A stretch of 64,000 nucleotides of DNA from Massariosphaeria phaeospora (GCA_011032825.1 JAADJZ010000040.1:62001-126000); one strand, 5' to 3'. Shown: positions 22,230-35,500, counted from the stretch's first letter. Notes: a model not told the origin generated them from the letters alone. Numbers and translations are program-made.

Positions 22230-25126
22230 ATGTTTCGAAGAACTCCCACGAACCCGATGCTCCAGGCAGAGGCCAATGCGCGGAGTCGCACACAGACACT
22301 GCCTTACGAAACGAACACAGGCAAAGTCCAAGACAGGTTCCCTGCCTACGAAAACTTCCCGTGGGAGAAGATTGAAGCCTTTCTGAAGAAAAAATGGCCG
22401 GATTGGACCAGCTTCAAGGAAGCTCATGTGCGTACCACCTAGTCCTTGGAATCGTAACGATCCCGAGATAACAGCCTCGAGGAGCCCACGTGGCGCCAGA
22501 GCGGCCAGACAAGGAAGTGGATAGTTGACCATTTTATCAGGTGGTCGATATGTGGACCTTTGAAATTCCAGAGAAACTTACAGAGGTAAGCACACGTTTC
22601 CTTGCTTCATCCGGACTGGCACCTGTGTACGAATGACGGCTCGAGGTGGAGGCTGAGACGTGTCACAGGTAGATCGTAAAGAGCTGAGAAGACTCAGGGA
22701 CGGGGCGGAACGAAAACGACGTGAGTCTGTGTCGCCTGAGCGTTGAGTGGCAGGCCACAAGGTCGTTAACAAGGCTGTGCGTGTTCGGCCACTTCTACTC
22801 GGGGACAGGGACAGGAACAATAATTTAATGGACAATATGTGAGGAGAAGCATATAGTTATCTTTGGGGGTGCCAGCCGACCGGTGAGCTTGTCGGAAAGA
22901 GGGGCGGGCGATTCCGCTCTGCACTAGTGCGCCTTAGGAACTTCAGCCACCCCTGTTTTGCCCCTCACACTGAACCACCCACCCGTGGACAGCCCACCCA
23001 CCTTGTGACAATGAAGGCTGCACGGCGCACTCAGACGCCTTCCGCTCGAGGATATGATTGAAGCTATGCCGCTCATTCATATCTCTTTTACACCCAGCTT
23101 CCCGCCGTTTCCGGAAGGCAGCCGCAATGGTCGTACTCCTGCCCGAAGAGATGAAGCAGTCACTCATCAATTGCATCAACTACCCGGAGAATGTCATATC
23201 CAGAAGCAGTCCTATGTTTCGATCTACGCTTCAATCCTTCAGATTGCGATTAGATGGTGCAGCACCAGACTTGTGTCTTGTTGAAGGCCAAGATGACGTT
23301 GATGACGTGTTTGAGGTACCGTTTCGCGACCTTGCAACGGCTGATGGGAAAGGTAAAACCCTGGCACAGATCACAAGAAACAACTAATTAATGGACAGAG
23401 GTGGACAAAAGAAACACGCGTTCGCCGGAAGACGTAAGGAGATGGCTTGGTGTGAGCATTGCCTCTGATCCTCAACATCCAAGCCAGACAGTTGTCCAAG
23501 CTACGAAACGGGATCCTAAGAGCCGGTTTATGTGAGTCTAGGGAGTGTCTATCCAGAGCTTTCGTCTAACTTTTGCTAGATATATATATGCCGAGAACGC
23601 GCGCGATCAACTAAATATTACTCGCAGTAGTCTCACACAAATCCTGACCTACCATCAGGTGATGCCCATCTACCTAGAGTTTATGCTAGTTTTTGGAGCT
23701 CAGAGTGATCCGCGAGATCTCCGGTTTAGTGGTTTTCGAGAGCAGAACATGATGAAGGCACCTACTCGAGGGCCTGCTATCCCAGACTTGGGGCGTAGTG
23801 GACGTCATTTTCAGATGTCTTACAATTTGAAAGGTGTAAGCTTCAAGACCAAAAATGATGATAATATCAGGCTCAATGAATGGTCCATTCGTCAAGCGGC
23901 CATCTACCATCAGTTCGATATTGTCTTCGGCACGACACTCTGGATTATCACTAAAGGCCGCTTAGATCTTCAGCAGCGTTACAAGGAGCTTACTGGACCT
24001 GATGGAAGATCGGAAGATAAATCTTTCGATACACTGGAAGCATGCTTCCGTTCTAGTCTGGCCGCACACGACATGTTTGGCCACTGGGCTACTGAAGACT
24101 GGCGTTGGTACATTCGTTGGCTGGAGGATGTCATCGACGCAGAGGTTCGTAACTGGATATCACTAAACACATTTCAGAACACCATCTAACCGTTTGCAGA
24201 GCGCAATGGCTATATATGGTCCCAGAGGTCCAGGACATGCTCACCGAGAGTATAGGCCCTATCATATTCAAGACTTGCAGATCTGGCAGGACAAGACCAA
24301 CGAAGCTATCATGGTTTTAGAGTCTAACGTTGAAGTTTTAGGTGCCCTCCGTAGGTTCTACAACAGCCTTCTACAACATGCCGATTTTCCTGAGGCATTG
24401 AAAGCTAATTGCAAGGACGATCTGGCAACCTTCACTGTTCAACTTGATGAGATCATAAGCGACTTCCAAATGCAAGCGTCTCGTGCGAAACTTCTTGCGA
24501 ATATCATCAGCGATAGAAGAGAGCTTGTCGTCCAGCATCTTCAAGGACAAGCGGCGGAGCGGACGGAGCAGCTAAACAGGAACTTGGAAAGGGAAGCGAT
24601 CGTGATGCGGATAGTCACAATCGTGACACTTCTTTACCTCCCAGCTACATTCGTATCTGTAAGTCTCCCAATTCCGCTTATGCTTCCGAGCTACTGTTTA
24701 CTTCATATGCAGACATTCTTTGGCACGGACATCATCAAATATCAAGATCAGCGCGATGGCGGTGGTATTCCAGGAGAAGGCACGTTCGCACCCGTAGCCA
24801 TGAAAAGATGGCTCCAGGTCACTCTTCCCTTGACTGCTCTGACACTTTGTGCTGCCTGGGCCACGTACAGATATACAGACACTTCACGACAGCGGCCGGG
24901 TGATTCATGGACCGCGACTGCAGTTACGAAAGGTTCACCGGAAGCAGAAGATTTGCGTCATCGGACAAACAATTTGTCAGGGAAAAAACCGCTATGGTAC
25001 TCAGCGTGGACGGTTATCTGGACGGCTTTACCGAGTCGCATATCTCCTAGAATTCCTTGGGGAAAAGCGCCAACTTTACCTTTCCATACCAAGCATAAGG
25101 GGGTACGTGAGACAGGTCAGCCCTGA
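22230..25126 (+). CDS. CorA-like membrane protein (fungal Mg2+ transporter-like family)
   Basis: Proposed exons: 22230-22427, 22541-22585, 22669-22720, 23098-23352, 23399-23531, 23580-24144, 24200-24658 and 24713-25126, giving 706 aa in frame. The long soluble N-terminus contains CINYPENVISRSSPMF and PDLCLVEGQDDVDD. A coiled-coil region (ISDRRELVVQHLQGQAAERT) follows, and then two adjacent membrane helices (VMRIVTIVTLLYLPATFVS and VTLPLTALTLCAAW). The loop residues TFFGTDIIKYQ stand where CorA proteins carry GMN. This is the pattern of fungal CorA-like proteins, whose ion transport is mostly untested. The third intron (377 nt) is far longer than the others and may hide an unassigned exon. Exons 1-3 are therefore less certain than the rest. 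Confidence 0.8.
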
Positions 25127-26176
25127 CAAAAACGTGAGGAAAAACGCGCAAGGCTAGGATCACTTTTGCTGAACTCACGCACTGCATGTCGTGGATTTTT
25201 TGGTGTAACATAGGTCCGCCGCTGAGCTGCAAGGCCCACACTACCTAGCATTTCGTTTGGTCCAGACAAGGCAAATATCGATAATACTGAGCAAGGCTTT
25301 TCCCTTATTCTGGGCTCTACCGACTGCGCGCATCTGCGCTACAGTGGCTTCTGAGACACAGTCCTGCAGGCTTGCCGCACGCGTGGGGGCCGGCGGTTAC
25401 GGTCGAGTCCTGCTCGACAGTGGGAGTTTGCCACAATCGCCCTCTACAGGTAATGCGCAGTTCATCAGGCGTCTTCATTATTGCAAGGCGCAACATTTCG
25501 TGTCCAACTAGGTCGCGTCTTCCCATCAAATTCGCTGCCTGACTTCTTGCCAGGAGTAGCGAACACACCTGTGCCTCCACAACAAGGTTCTCAGCCTTCC
25601 GTGTGGTCACGAATTCGGCTGGAGGCGTTCGCACCAACGCATTGGATTCGAACATGGCAGCCTGCTCTACACGCTGCACTGCCCGGCAGTTCCTGTTACC
25701 TCATAGGGTAGAACTTGCAATTTGGCTTTGCTCTTCGATCGCGGAGCACGGCCACCGCTTCTGAGCATATGAGCTCCGAGTTTCTTCCCGTCATATCTTG
25801 TGCTGGTGCGGCAATACAATAGATACCACTGCACTCGTCTCGAGTTCAATGATCCTACCCTGCAGCCGCCCGCTCGCGAAGTAATGGTCAGTGCTTCACC
25901 CTCTAGCTGACATGCATGATTTGTACAAGCTCGACCCCACCTACTTTCGAAGCTGTGTGAGGCTCTGCTGACTCGAATTTGCCAGAGCTTAGCGTTCCAG
26001 CCTACTCTTCAGAAACTAAACTCCAGGCCAAACCCCGCACTCACATCACTCACATCACTCAACGCATGTTCCTCGTGGACTCGCTGCCCATTTACTCTTC
26101 GCACATCGATCGCCATTATCGGCTAGCCTCACATGGGCTATATAACCACTATCGTCACAACCAGGTTTAACCTAAC
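25127..26176. other. Intergenic region upstream of the kinase-vWA gene
   Basis: 1.05 kb with only short, compositionally random open frames. The last 150 bp contain CATCACTCACATCACTCA near 26045 and the TATA element entered separately. It serves as promoter of the kinase gene and 3' end of the CorA-like gene. Confidence 0.5.
26139..26145 (+). promoter_or_regulatory. TATA box of the kinase-vWA gene
   Basis: TATATAA lies 32-38 bp upstream of the ATG at 26177, so either the 5' UTR is very short or the transcript begins close to the start codon. The ATG context is CTAACATGG. Confidence 0.5.
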
Positions 26177-29100
26177 ATGGATATTCAGGATGGAACCTCG
26201 GAGCGCGCGCTCAGCGTCCTCGAGACTTTTGCAGCCAGATTGAAAGAAAGCTGGACCTACACAGCGAAAGTTTCCTGTTATCAGCGTTGCGATCTAGCTG
26301 GAATGTGCGATTGTCGCAAAGAGTTCGTCGACGTGGATGCGGTGATTAGCTGGATGAATAGACGCGATAGCGAAGGCCTGGTCCGATCGAAAGACGCGAT
26401 TCCAAATGCCCAACGACTGCTCATCGAGATTAACCACAAGATGAAAGGCCACCAATACCATCCGTTCCCAGTTGACCCCAACAAAATACTCAGCGGCGAG
26501 AATTGCTCTGTCTTAGTATTTAGCATCCTGGTTGAACAAGGTTGTGGAGAGCTCATCGACATATTCCAAGAGGCTCGGATCTACGACAAGTTTCTGGACT
26601 ACCCTGGCAGCGGTAACTTGGTCGAATTACGAAAGAAGCTTACAGCGAACGGCATCTCTGATGTCGAGGAAGTGATACAAAATTTTGATGCCAGGAAATG
26701 GGCCTACATTCCCCGCCGTCTTACGCTACACATGGAGGAGAACTTCGAAGGTGGGAACTTTATCGTCCCGTTTTGCAGGTACGAAGCTATTAACGATAAG
26801 GGCGGCACTGCCTCGGTCTACCGCGTCGCAGTACAGAGGCGTTTCATCACTGATGGGAAACTGAAGGACGCACTGCACAAATCGCTATACATAGATCCAC
26901 AATACGGAGAGGTGAGTATGTTTCACCTCGCATCGCCCCTACCTCCTGCATTAGTTTTGCTGACATTCTTGGTAAAATTGACAGTGTTACGAGATGGCCT
27001 TGAAATCAATCTCAACAAGTCATCGGATCCTATACCACCATGAAAAAGGTGCTTTCGAATGGCTGTTAAAAGATCAGAACATTCCTATAGTTCGATACTT
27101 GGGTTGCTACTCCCATGGTGATCCAACCAACGGCGTAACTCATAATCTGTTGCTTGAATACGGCCAGATGGATCTTGACGAGTTTTTCGCAGATCTTACT
27201 AATGTACCTCCGGTCCGCGCCATGGAGATTATTCGGTTTTGGGGTTCACTCTTTAAGGTCGCTGATGCCATCCACAAGGTTCACCACCTTGACATTCCCC
27301 AAGGTAAAAGGAGCTTAAACTATGATGGGTATGTTGATTCGCATGCAAGGAGCTGTTTAGTTCGCTAACGTATATAGGTGGCATGCTGACATCAAACCGG
27401 ACAATATACTTAGTGTGCACGGCGAGTTCAAACTAGCCGATTTTGGATTCGCACGATTTGCAGAGCGAGAGTTGAATGGACTCGTTCCCATGCACTCTAT
27501 CGAAGGAGGCACAGACACCTATTGTGAGCATGGCATAATCCTTCTTTTACAGGCCAATGAACTAGATCTAACTCGCCTTATAGGTGCCCCGGAAATCGCG
27601 CGTATGAGGAAAAACGGCACATCGACGCCCGTCATGCAAACAATTGACACGTGGTCATTCGGCTGTGTCTTATCTGTTGCTGCCACCTGGGTAGTCTTAG
27701 GTCTTCAAGGAATTCGCCAATATGGGGTGTTGCGACGTTTAGCGCGAAGCAACCAGACCGCTTCCGGCAAACCAACGGACAAATTCCATGACGGTGAACG
27801 AGTGCTGCTAGAGATTCAGGACTGGCATAACTTTCTGCGAAGCCATATTCGCAGTTCTGATACCGCAACGCCGCTTGTCCTTGATTTGGTCGAGAGCCAC
27901 ATGCTCCGAAGCAAGCCCGGGAACAGGCTGTCCTCCAAAAAGCTATGCGAGAGTCTGAGAAACCTCATTACGTCTGCGAAAGCAATCGAAATAGAGCAAG
28001 TAGGAGATTCGAAACCAACTAGCGACTCAGTGAAACGCGCTTTGTTTGTAATCGATGAATCAGCGGAAGTTACCGACATTAAGACCACAACCCCGGATAC
28101 AGCCGTCTTTCAAAGCCAGATCCAGGTCAACGTTACTGAAGAAGGCGGGCCTGCAAGTACTTTGCATATGGCTGTTGATGCATCTGATTCAGTCTGGAAA
28201 CGCGCTGGGAAGGAAGCAAGGCTAAAATCCGTCCCTCTCGCAAAGACACCCCATCGGAAGGAGATTTTGCGTGAAGAGATGGAGAAAAGCACCGTCTTTC
28301 TAACTGTGAAAAAGCCCGTAGCGCAACCTGCTACCTTTCCAAAAAAACATCAAGGCGAACTCGCCGACAGTCCGGTGGATGACCCCACTGCATCTCAAAC
28401 CTGGAATGGAAGACGCTCTCCACGATATCCAAAGAGAAATGAACCTTCTCCTCGTAGACCAAGTAATTACACCTCGCCAAGTCGTAGCCAAAACGATGTG
28501 CCGACGATTGCGGCTCCGATTGCCAGAAGGCTTGATCGTGGTCCTTTTCTCAACGACAAGCCGCCTCCGAGGGTCAGCTCGACTCATGAAGTACTCCTCG
28601 TACCTTCGCAAAATTCTAGTCCTGAGTCCAGTAGATCTTCGTCTCTGCCGCACGTTACTGTGACTAAATCGACACCCCCTTCTCGGAAGCAGGAATGGTC
28701 GCCTCGAGGCTCGCTTGACACTCCCATCAATTTTGCCGGGGATGCGGCCATTCCGCAGGAGTTGTCAGCCACTAACACATATTCGGTTCAGGGGCTTTCA
28801 TATTCGCTCGAGAGGAGTGTCGCCTGTTCTGAGTTAACTCAAGAGGAGAGTCGTATGCTGGAGCAGCTTGAGGCTAAAAGGGAAAGGGCGAGGACCAGTA
28901 CGTCATCAGCTGTTCCCATCGCTAGCTCGAACATCTCCAAACCAGTATTGGCTTCTCTTGGGCATCAGGAAGCGAAAATCCCGGCTCGCCACGTCTCAGA
29001 ATCATTGGATGAAGTATCACGAACGTCTGATAAGATCATGGCTGTCACTTACAACTCAGCCTCACAGAATAACAATGCTAATTTCGAGGCGACGATGGGA

Positions 29101-30324
29101 AGTGAAAAGGAACCCATGCGGATTGTATCTCGCGAGCCTCCGGAAGCTGTGTCGATTCCTACTCCGCCCACCCTCTCGGTTCCGTCCCATGTTTATGATC
29201 TGGAATGGGACGTGTGCAAAGTGCGGAAGGCACTTGAACAGCAACAGCCTAGGAAGAACTGGGCCAAGTTCAAGCAAAACTTCAAACCAAGCAAAGAATC
29301 CAAAGACTCATACCTCAACAAATACATCTACAACCGAGATATCGTGAGTTTGTCACTATCATATGGCCCCGCATTCGCTGATAGAAACAGATTTTTGTCC
29401 TTGACAACGGAACAACAATGAGTCCGCATTGGCCTCAAGTAAGCTTCGTTGCACAGACTCTGGCGATGAAAGTTGCAGGTCTAGACGAAGACGGTATCGA
29501 CGTCATATTCACCATTGGTAGACACTGCAACCGAAATAATCTTCGGGGGCCAGACGGCCTAGAAAGCCTCAAAACTAGTCTTCAGCAGGCCCGACCGCTC
29601 CCTCCCGATCGCGATATTCCACGCGATTCGACAGACATGAACGGTATCTTACAGGGCATCTTTAGCAGATATTGGACGAGCAATCAGTGCAAAGCAACGA
29701 CTGTCATCGTGCTTACTGACGGAGTATTTGAAGGCACTGATCCCCCACATTCCCTCAACGAGACGATCGTCAATTTCGCTCGCGAGGTCGAGGCGGATAG
29801 CCGTCGATTCCTCGCCCGTCATTTCACTATCGGGTTCGTCCGCTTTGGTGATGGTGCTGCAGATAAAGCGTATCTGGAACTTCTGGACGATCAACTCTGC
29901 AAACAGAACATGCTTAGGTGAATCATGCTTGTCTTCTTCTATACGCGGTTCGTGGATACTGACAATTACTTCAAGGGACATCATCGATACCTGCACCTGG
30001 AAATCAAACGTCAACAAAATGCTCCTGGGCAGCATCCTCCCTAGCAAAGACAAGGAGCCCGTCGAGCCGCCGGAACCCCTATCCCCCATGAGCCCAACGG
30101 CGCGCTACGATCCCGCGGATCTTCAGAAGGCGTTTGACGACTACAACAGCGGTCGCCAGCCCGCTGTTGTTCCTGCGGCTAGCGAAAGCTCGCAGTCGTC
30201 CGCCGGTTCGACTTCGTCAGACTCCAAGTCGCATCGACGCACGGGCTCGAATCTGAGTGGGGCGTCGGATCGGGGTAAAAAGAGGCGCTCTCTGTTTGAG
30301 AGACCTTCGGCGTTTAATTTCTAA
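26177..30324 (+). CDS. Protein kinase with C-terminal vWA domain (copy A, apparently active)
   Basis: Six exons (26177-26911, 26985-27328, 27378-27523, 27584-29343, 29391-29917, 29976-30324) give 1286 aa. Residues 1-195 form a conserved N-terminal region with CYQRCDLAGMCDC. The kinase domain has a glycine loop (DKGGTASVYRV), VAIK Lys252 (MALKSI), a catalytic loop HADIKPDN (Asp364, Asn369), ADFG (Asp381) and APE (410-412). A long Ser/Pro-rich linker follows (about 560-900). The vWA domain begins VLDNGTTM (Asp1000), a DxGxT variant of the MIDAS DxSxS. It retains STDMNGIL and VLTDG. The tail is Ser-rich and basic. A near-identical architecture lies at 32567-36329. Function is unknown; catalytic competence is inferred from the motifs. 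Confidence 0.88.
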
Positions 30325-30647
30325 AGCTGCTGTAGAGGGCCCGAACGATGATGTGATGGACTGACTAGAGAATTTTGCTTGAATATGGCGAATACTGGGT
30401 TTGGGATTGAACTGGAGTTGGGATATAGGATTTAAGATACCCTTTGGACATGGCATTCGGTCGGCGTTATCTGGTTTGGGAGTTCCTGATTCGTTACTCT
30501 CGTGCTGTTGATAGAAGTAGGCTTCGGCTTGTAGGCACATAGGCCTCGGTCATGCCCAAGGCTTTTCCCCGAGTAGCTACCTGGATCTTGTAGAATTTCC
30601 ATCCGTCCTACGCCTCCTACTCTCTCCCCCGCGACTCCATGAACATC
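30325..30647. other. Convergent 3' region
   Basis: 323 bp between the stop of the kinase-vWA gene and the end of the extended DUF7580 frame. It is TTGGG/TGATG-rich with no gene and would hold both polyadenylation sites. Confidence 0.5.
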
Positions 30648-30833
30648 TCACACTGAGTTGTCCTGCGGCCACAAGCTTTCGTTGTAGTTCATCAGAGGCT
30701 CAATAACGTCTTTGAAAATAGCTCCGCGAAAAACTCCGTCTCCTAGATTCGGAGCAGGGTCAAACGAACAGTGCAAACATTTCTTGATCGCGGATTGAAC
30801 GTCAACTCCTGCTTCACCTAGTAGCTTTTTCTC
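30648..30833 (-). other. Untranslated continuation of the DUF7580 frame after the TGA
   Basis: Directly after the TGA at 30836-30834, the same frame stays open for 61 codons to a natural TGA at 30650-30648. It reads EKKLLGEAGVDVQSAIKKCL, then HCSFDPAPNLGDGVFRGAIF and KDVIEPL. This is the typical C-terminal end of DUF7580-type proteins (CL...F...L.D..F). The stretch therefore looks like former coding sequence lost by a nonsense change. Confidence 0.75.
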
Positions 30834-32307
30834 TCACTGCTTTGCCGCTAGCTGCTCGACGTCCTCTGCAGTAAGGCCGGACTTCTTCGCGTAGTGTGCG
30901 TAGTAGCGGCTTGACTCGATGGTTTGTCCGTATATCAATTCGAGGATCACGATGCCTAGTCTGAAGAGCGAGGTTTCGGCGATTTGTCTCGCGTTCATTG
31001 CTGATGTCACACCAGTTGCTGCGGGGACATGGTGAAGGTCTCCCCAATCCGCTGGGTCTGAGCTAGTTGGCGGATATTTGCCGGAAACGTAGGTGTTTTC
31101 GTTGGAGATTGTCATCGAGTCGTTCGTGTCGGCCAGGAAGTACAGCTCGTCTTTCGTCCAATGTCTTGACAGCCAGGGAGATCGTTGGACTTGCAGGAGA
31201 GCACACGCAATGTTTGCCGCCATCTTGAAACGCTGCTCTCTCGTCATCTCCAATTGGTCTGCTTGGTTTGCTGTCAGAATCGTGGTCAATGATGTCAATA
31301 CCGCAGTATCAGGTGCTGAAACTGTGACTACGGGAGAGACAGTCAAATGGAACTTCTCATTTGAGGTATTCGCAATTGTGCCAAGCTCGGTCTCGTTGGT
31401 TGTCCATATAGCAATGCACAAGTCGTTGATTATAGGCACGTTCTGTACTATTGGTGTTCTCAGGAGTAGTGGTGCTGTGCTATCGGGTCGAACAAGCACT
31501 TCCCGACTATTTAGAGAAGAACCGGAAGGAGTGGTCAAAGTGAAAAGAACCCTCAGAATGTTTGTCGTTACTCCAGCTTCTAGTCGTAGACTAGCTTGAT
31601 GGGAGCTGCAAGTGCCGTGCCCACATTTCCAATGAAGCTCGAGTGCTTCATTCACTTTGCAAGCTTGCTGACGCACTCTTTCGTAGAGTTCCACCGAGCG
31701 ATACGGATTAGGCGTATTTGTCGTTGAGATGAGCCACTCACTGTATCCGAGGATGTCTTTCAGCTCTTGGTTAAACTTTTTTAGTGCCGAGACTCCCCTG
31801 TACTTTTCCTTAGAAGCACAAAAGCGAAGGCGTCGAAAATATCCTTCATTAGGTCTATCCATCCGTGTGGCCTGTATGCAGGTCAGCGCGGTTTCCGCAA
31901 CTGGCTTAAAAGCTTACAGCGCCTTTGTTGTCGATGCCCATAATCTTCTTCAGTGCATGTAACGTATCATGTATACCCATTGTAATTCGTATGAACCGAT
32001 CTTCTTCTCCGTGCAACCGACCTCTAAGAAGATTTTGGAAACCAACATCATTCCAGCGTGGATCGTCCGCGTTGTGAATCAATCGAGTCCTCTCAGCCTC
32101 ATCCTTAATGACAGGCTTCAGAAGTTCAGTCATGTTACGAATGTATAACATTCTTTGATGTCGAATTTGGTCCACAAAACTGAGCAAAGCTGTTCGAAAG
32201 TGTAAGAAGTCGTCTAGCGGCTGACAGCTCCGCTTGTAGTAGTCGAGGACATTGAGCAATATCGGGAAAGAACCGAGTACAACGCCAACTATCTCTAGTC
32301 CAGGCAT
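30834..32307 (-). CDS. DUF7580-type protein (pseudokinase-like), truncated by a premature stop
   Basis: Exons 32307-31918 and 31871-30834 with a 46-nt intron (GTAAGC...ACAG) give 475 aa. The N-terminus MPGLEIVGVVLGSFPILLNV and the following helical region are characteristic of fungal proteins carrying DUF7580. The C-terminal half holds kinase-C-lobe-like helices (AANIACALLQVQRSPWLSRHW, then FRLGIVILELIYG). The frame stops at AAKQ-TGA, and the expected C-terminal 61 residues continue in frame beyond it (entered separately). No pair of splice sites of usable length bypasses the stop in phase. It may be a pseudogene or a slightly shortened functional allele. It sits opposite and between the two kinase-vWA genes. 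Confidence 0.8.
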
Positions 32308-32566
32308 TTTCGAAAGACAATCGTAACTTCAGAGAGGAGTGTAGATGATAGCTTAGTTAGTCGAAGAATACGGCGAGATGGGCGGGGTAGGCTGAGAGTC
32401 CACAAAAGAAACCATGGCGCGGGTAAGTCCGGTTCCGGTCCCACGGGTTAATATACGACCCCACCTCAGCTGAAAATACGACTCAGCTCGACTTCTCCAC
32501 AACAATAGTCAATCACAACAGCTCTAAACATTCTCCCTATACCTTGAACCTTGATGAAGTCACAAA
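32308..32566. promoter_or_regulatory. Compact divergent promoter, DUF7580 gene / kinase-vWA copy B
   Basis: Only 259 bp separate the two start codons. The sequence contains GGTTAATATACGACC and CACAACAATAGTCAATCACAACA before the plus-strand ATG. The two genes may be co-expressed from it. Confidence 0.55.
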
Positions 32567-35500
32567 ATGCAGTCATCGGACGAAGACCGCCTGTTCGATT
32601 GGGTCTCGGAATGTGGGAAGATCATAACAGAAATACAAGGATCCTTACAGTTACAGCCAAACTCAGCCCAGGTCAGACCCCTCCGAAGAAAATATGGGGA
32701 GCTAGGCGAGCGTTACAGGCAGTGGTCAAATAACTACGGAGCGTCACTACAGCGAAGCAGAGAAACATCTGTTGGGGAGTTAGTAGAGGATTTGCCCCTT
32801 ATACATGACACTCTTTGCCACAGCCTGGACGATCTGCACGAAACACTGTCTATAGGTATGTCTCCCAGAAGTCTTATATATATTCGAATATCATCTCAAA
32901 CAATGCATTTAGTTCTCAAAATAGTCCTTGGGGAACGCAAAAATACTGTAGTCAGGCCGGTCATGCCGGTCACCCATGGAATCTCCAATGTCAAACCGGA
33001 CGACACAGACAGCGACTCCAGTCTCACCGATCTTAGCTTCGAGAGTTCATCACTTCAAACGAGTCCGAATTTGGAAACAGATGAGCTTTTCCGGTCTGCT
33101 TCAAAGAGCATTGATAGCCTCTTCAAGTCTTCTTCTTTGTTACGAGTGGAGCAGAAAACGACTACAAAACCCAATGCAAATGATGAACCTGAATTGAGTG
33201 TAACGTACTCCGCTAGGACTAGTCCAGAAGGAACTCATGAGAGCACCGTTGCTCGGAGCATGGGATATATACGATCTACCTCAGAAATACCCTCGCGTGA
33301 TTACAGAATGTCACTATCGCACCCCGAGAAGATCAGAGAGACGAGAACAAGGACCGAACATCGAATCCACAATCAGGCCGATCCTAGTCGAGCAACGTCA
33401 TACCTGGACCTATTTGCTCGACGTTTGAAGGAAGAGTGGACTCATACAGCCCATGTAGCCTGCTATCGACAATGCCAGCCTCTAGAAGATTGCACCTGTA
33501 AAAAACAATTCATAAACATTGTAGAAGTTATCAAATGGATGAAGCGCCACGATTTCGAAGACATGATACCAGGGAGCGTTCAAAGTCCGAATGCGGCACA
33601 ATTACTCGATGAGATAGACCGTAAGGTGATTGTACGTCGGCCTTTCCCATTAGACTGGCGAAGGATTGTCGATGAGTCTGTCCTAGTTTTCAGTACGCTG
33701 CTCGACATCGGCTACGGAGAGCTTATTGTACCATTCCAACGTGCCGGGATTTGCGACGCATCCCTCGCCCAAAGCAACCTCAACCGGATATTAGAACTTG
33801 AACTCCACGGAATACATCAATCCGAAAAGGTGGAAACGATTTTGCAGGACTTCGAAGTTAGGAAATGGGCCTACCTTCCATGCTGGCCTACATGGCAAAT
33901 GGACCAAAACCTAGAGAGCGGTGCCTTCATCGTCCCGTTTTGCAGACGTTTACTTTTGACCAAACAAAGTAGCAGCCCGCGTGTCTATCGGGCTCTGATT
34001 CAAGACTTTCTCGTCACCGATGAAAGATTGAAAACAGCGTTGTCTAAGTCTCTCTGTAAAGATACTGAATTCGGTTTGGTAAGTTTCCCCGAGGTAACCA
34101 GCTCCATATATATACTAACGGACATGATTGTTGTAGTGCTACGAGATGACCATAAAGGAATACACGGACGACACAGAGCAGTTGTACCATCTCGAGAGAA
34201 GGGCGTTTTCGGGAACTAGTGCCGATAAGAACATAGCTATTGTTCAATATTTTGGGTGTTATACTCAGGGTCGCGGCGGACGATCGAGAACCTTCAACTT
34301 ACTGCTGGAACGTGGCCAAAGAAATCTCAATGAGTATTTTGAAAGCCGGGTCATTGCACCTCCTGTTCAAACTGAGGAAATCATCCGATTCTGGGAAGCC
34401 TTGTTCAATATTGCCGAGGCTGGCCACAATGTGCACAAAGTCAACTCAACATTGAAAAATGAACCAGGCTTTGATGGGTACATCCTTCTCCTTCTAACCC
34501 ATGTATCACTTACTGATAGTTTCAGCTTTCATACGAACATACAAACGGACTCAGTGCTGGACGTATATGGCGTGTTCAAATTAGGTGGCTTTGGTAATAA
34601 ATCTGCGCCCGATGGGGGTACTTTTTGTATGTATACTCGTTTACATTCTCCAACATACATCTGACCTGTCACAGCTGCGCCAGAAATTGGGCCTATTTGG
34701 AACTCAAAAACATCAATCGCTTCGCAGGAATCTGACGTTTGGAGTTTTGGTGCTGTTCTATCAATCGCTGCCACATGGGTGGTTCTTGGCTCTCAAGGTA
34801 TAACCCAATACCGAGTGCTTAGGCAATCAGCAGCCAGCAACCAAAGCCTCTTCAGGGATAATTATGAAAGATTTCATGACGGTGTCAAACCTTTACAGGA
34901 GGTTCGAGACTGGCACCAATACCTACGCAGTCTTGTCCGAAAGTCAGACACGATAACGCCGCAACTGTTGGATTGGGTGGATGAAGACATGCTTCAAGAC
35001 GTTCCGACGAGACGAATGAAGTTTCGACAACTCTGTGAACGCCTAAGGAATTCGATAGCTTCCGAGTTGGATCGAACAGATAGCCGAAGCGACAGTAGAG
35101 TACCCAGCGATTCAGTACGACGTGCTCTCCTAGTTGCGGACGAGTCATTTACAGAGTCATTTACAGAGCCAAAACCGTCTTTAGATGTATCCCTGGATGC
35201 TATCAAGGAGGTAGGACTACGCCCAAGGACGCTAGGGAAGTTTCCGTCCCGCATTGCGAAGGAGTTGAAGAAAAGCAAGTCTCGCATTTCAGTGCCACAT
35301 TTTAGCGTCTTCGCAACTAACCATTGAACCAGATAGAAACTATTATCCGGAACGAAGTATCGGACTCTTAAAAGAGGAGCTTCTGGCCAATGGGTCCATA
35401 TCAGCCATGACGTCTCCTATTGCTGCGGAGTCGAGACCTAAACTGGCGCCCGACGTTCTTAGCAGCCCACTACATGTCTATGATTTACCGTGGGATATCT

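Noticed and set aside
30807..30838. Mini-intron (GTGAGA...CAG) that could remove the DUF7580 stop
   Set aside because: The donor is phase 2 while the available acceptors need phase 1, and the intron would be only about 27-35 nt, below the 44-nt minimum seen elsewhere.
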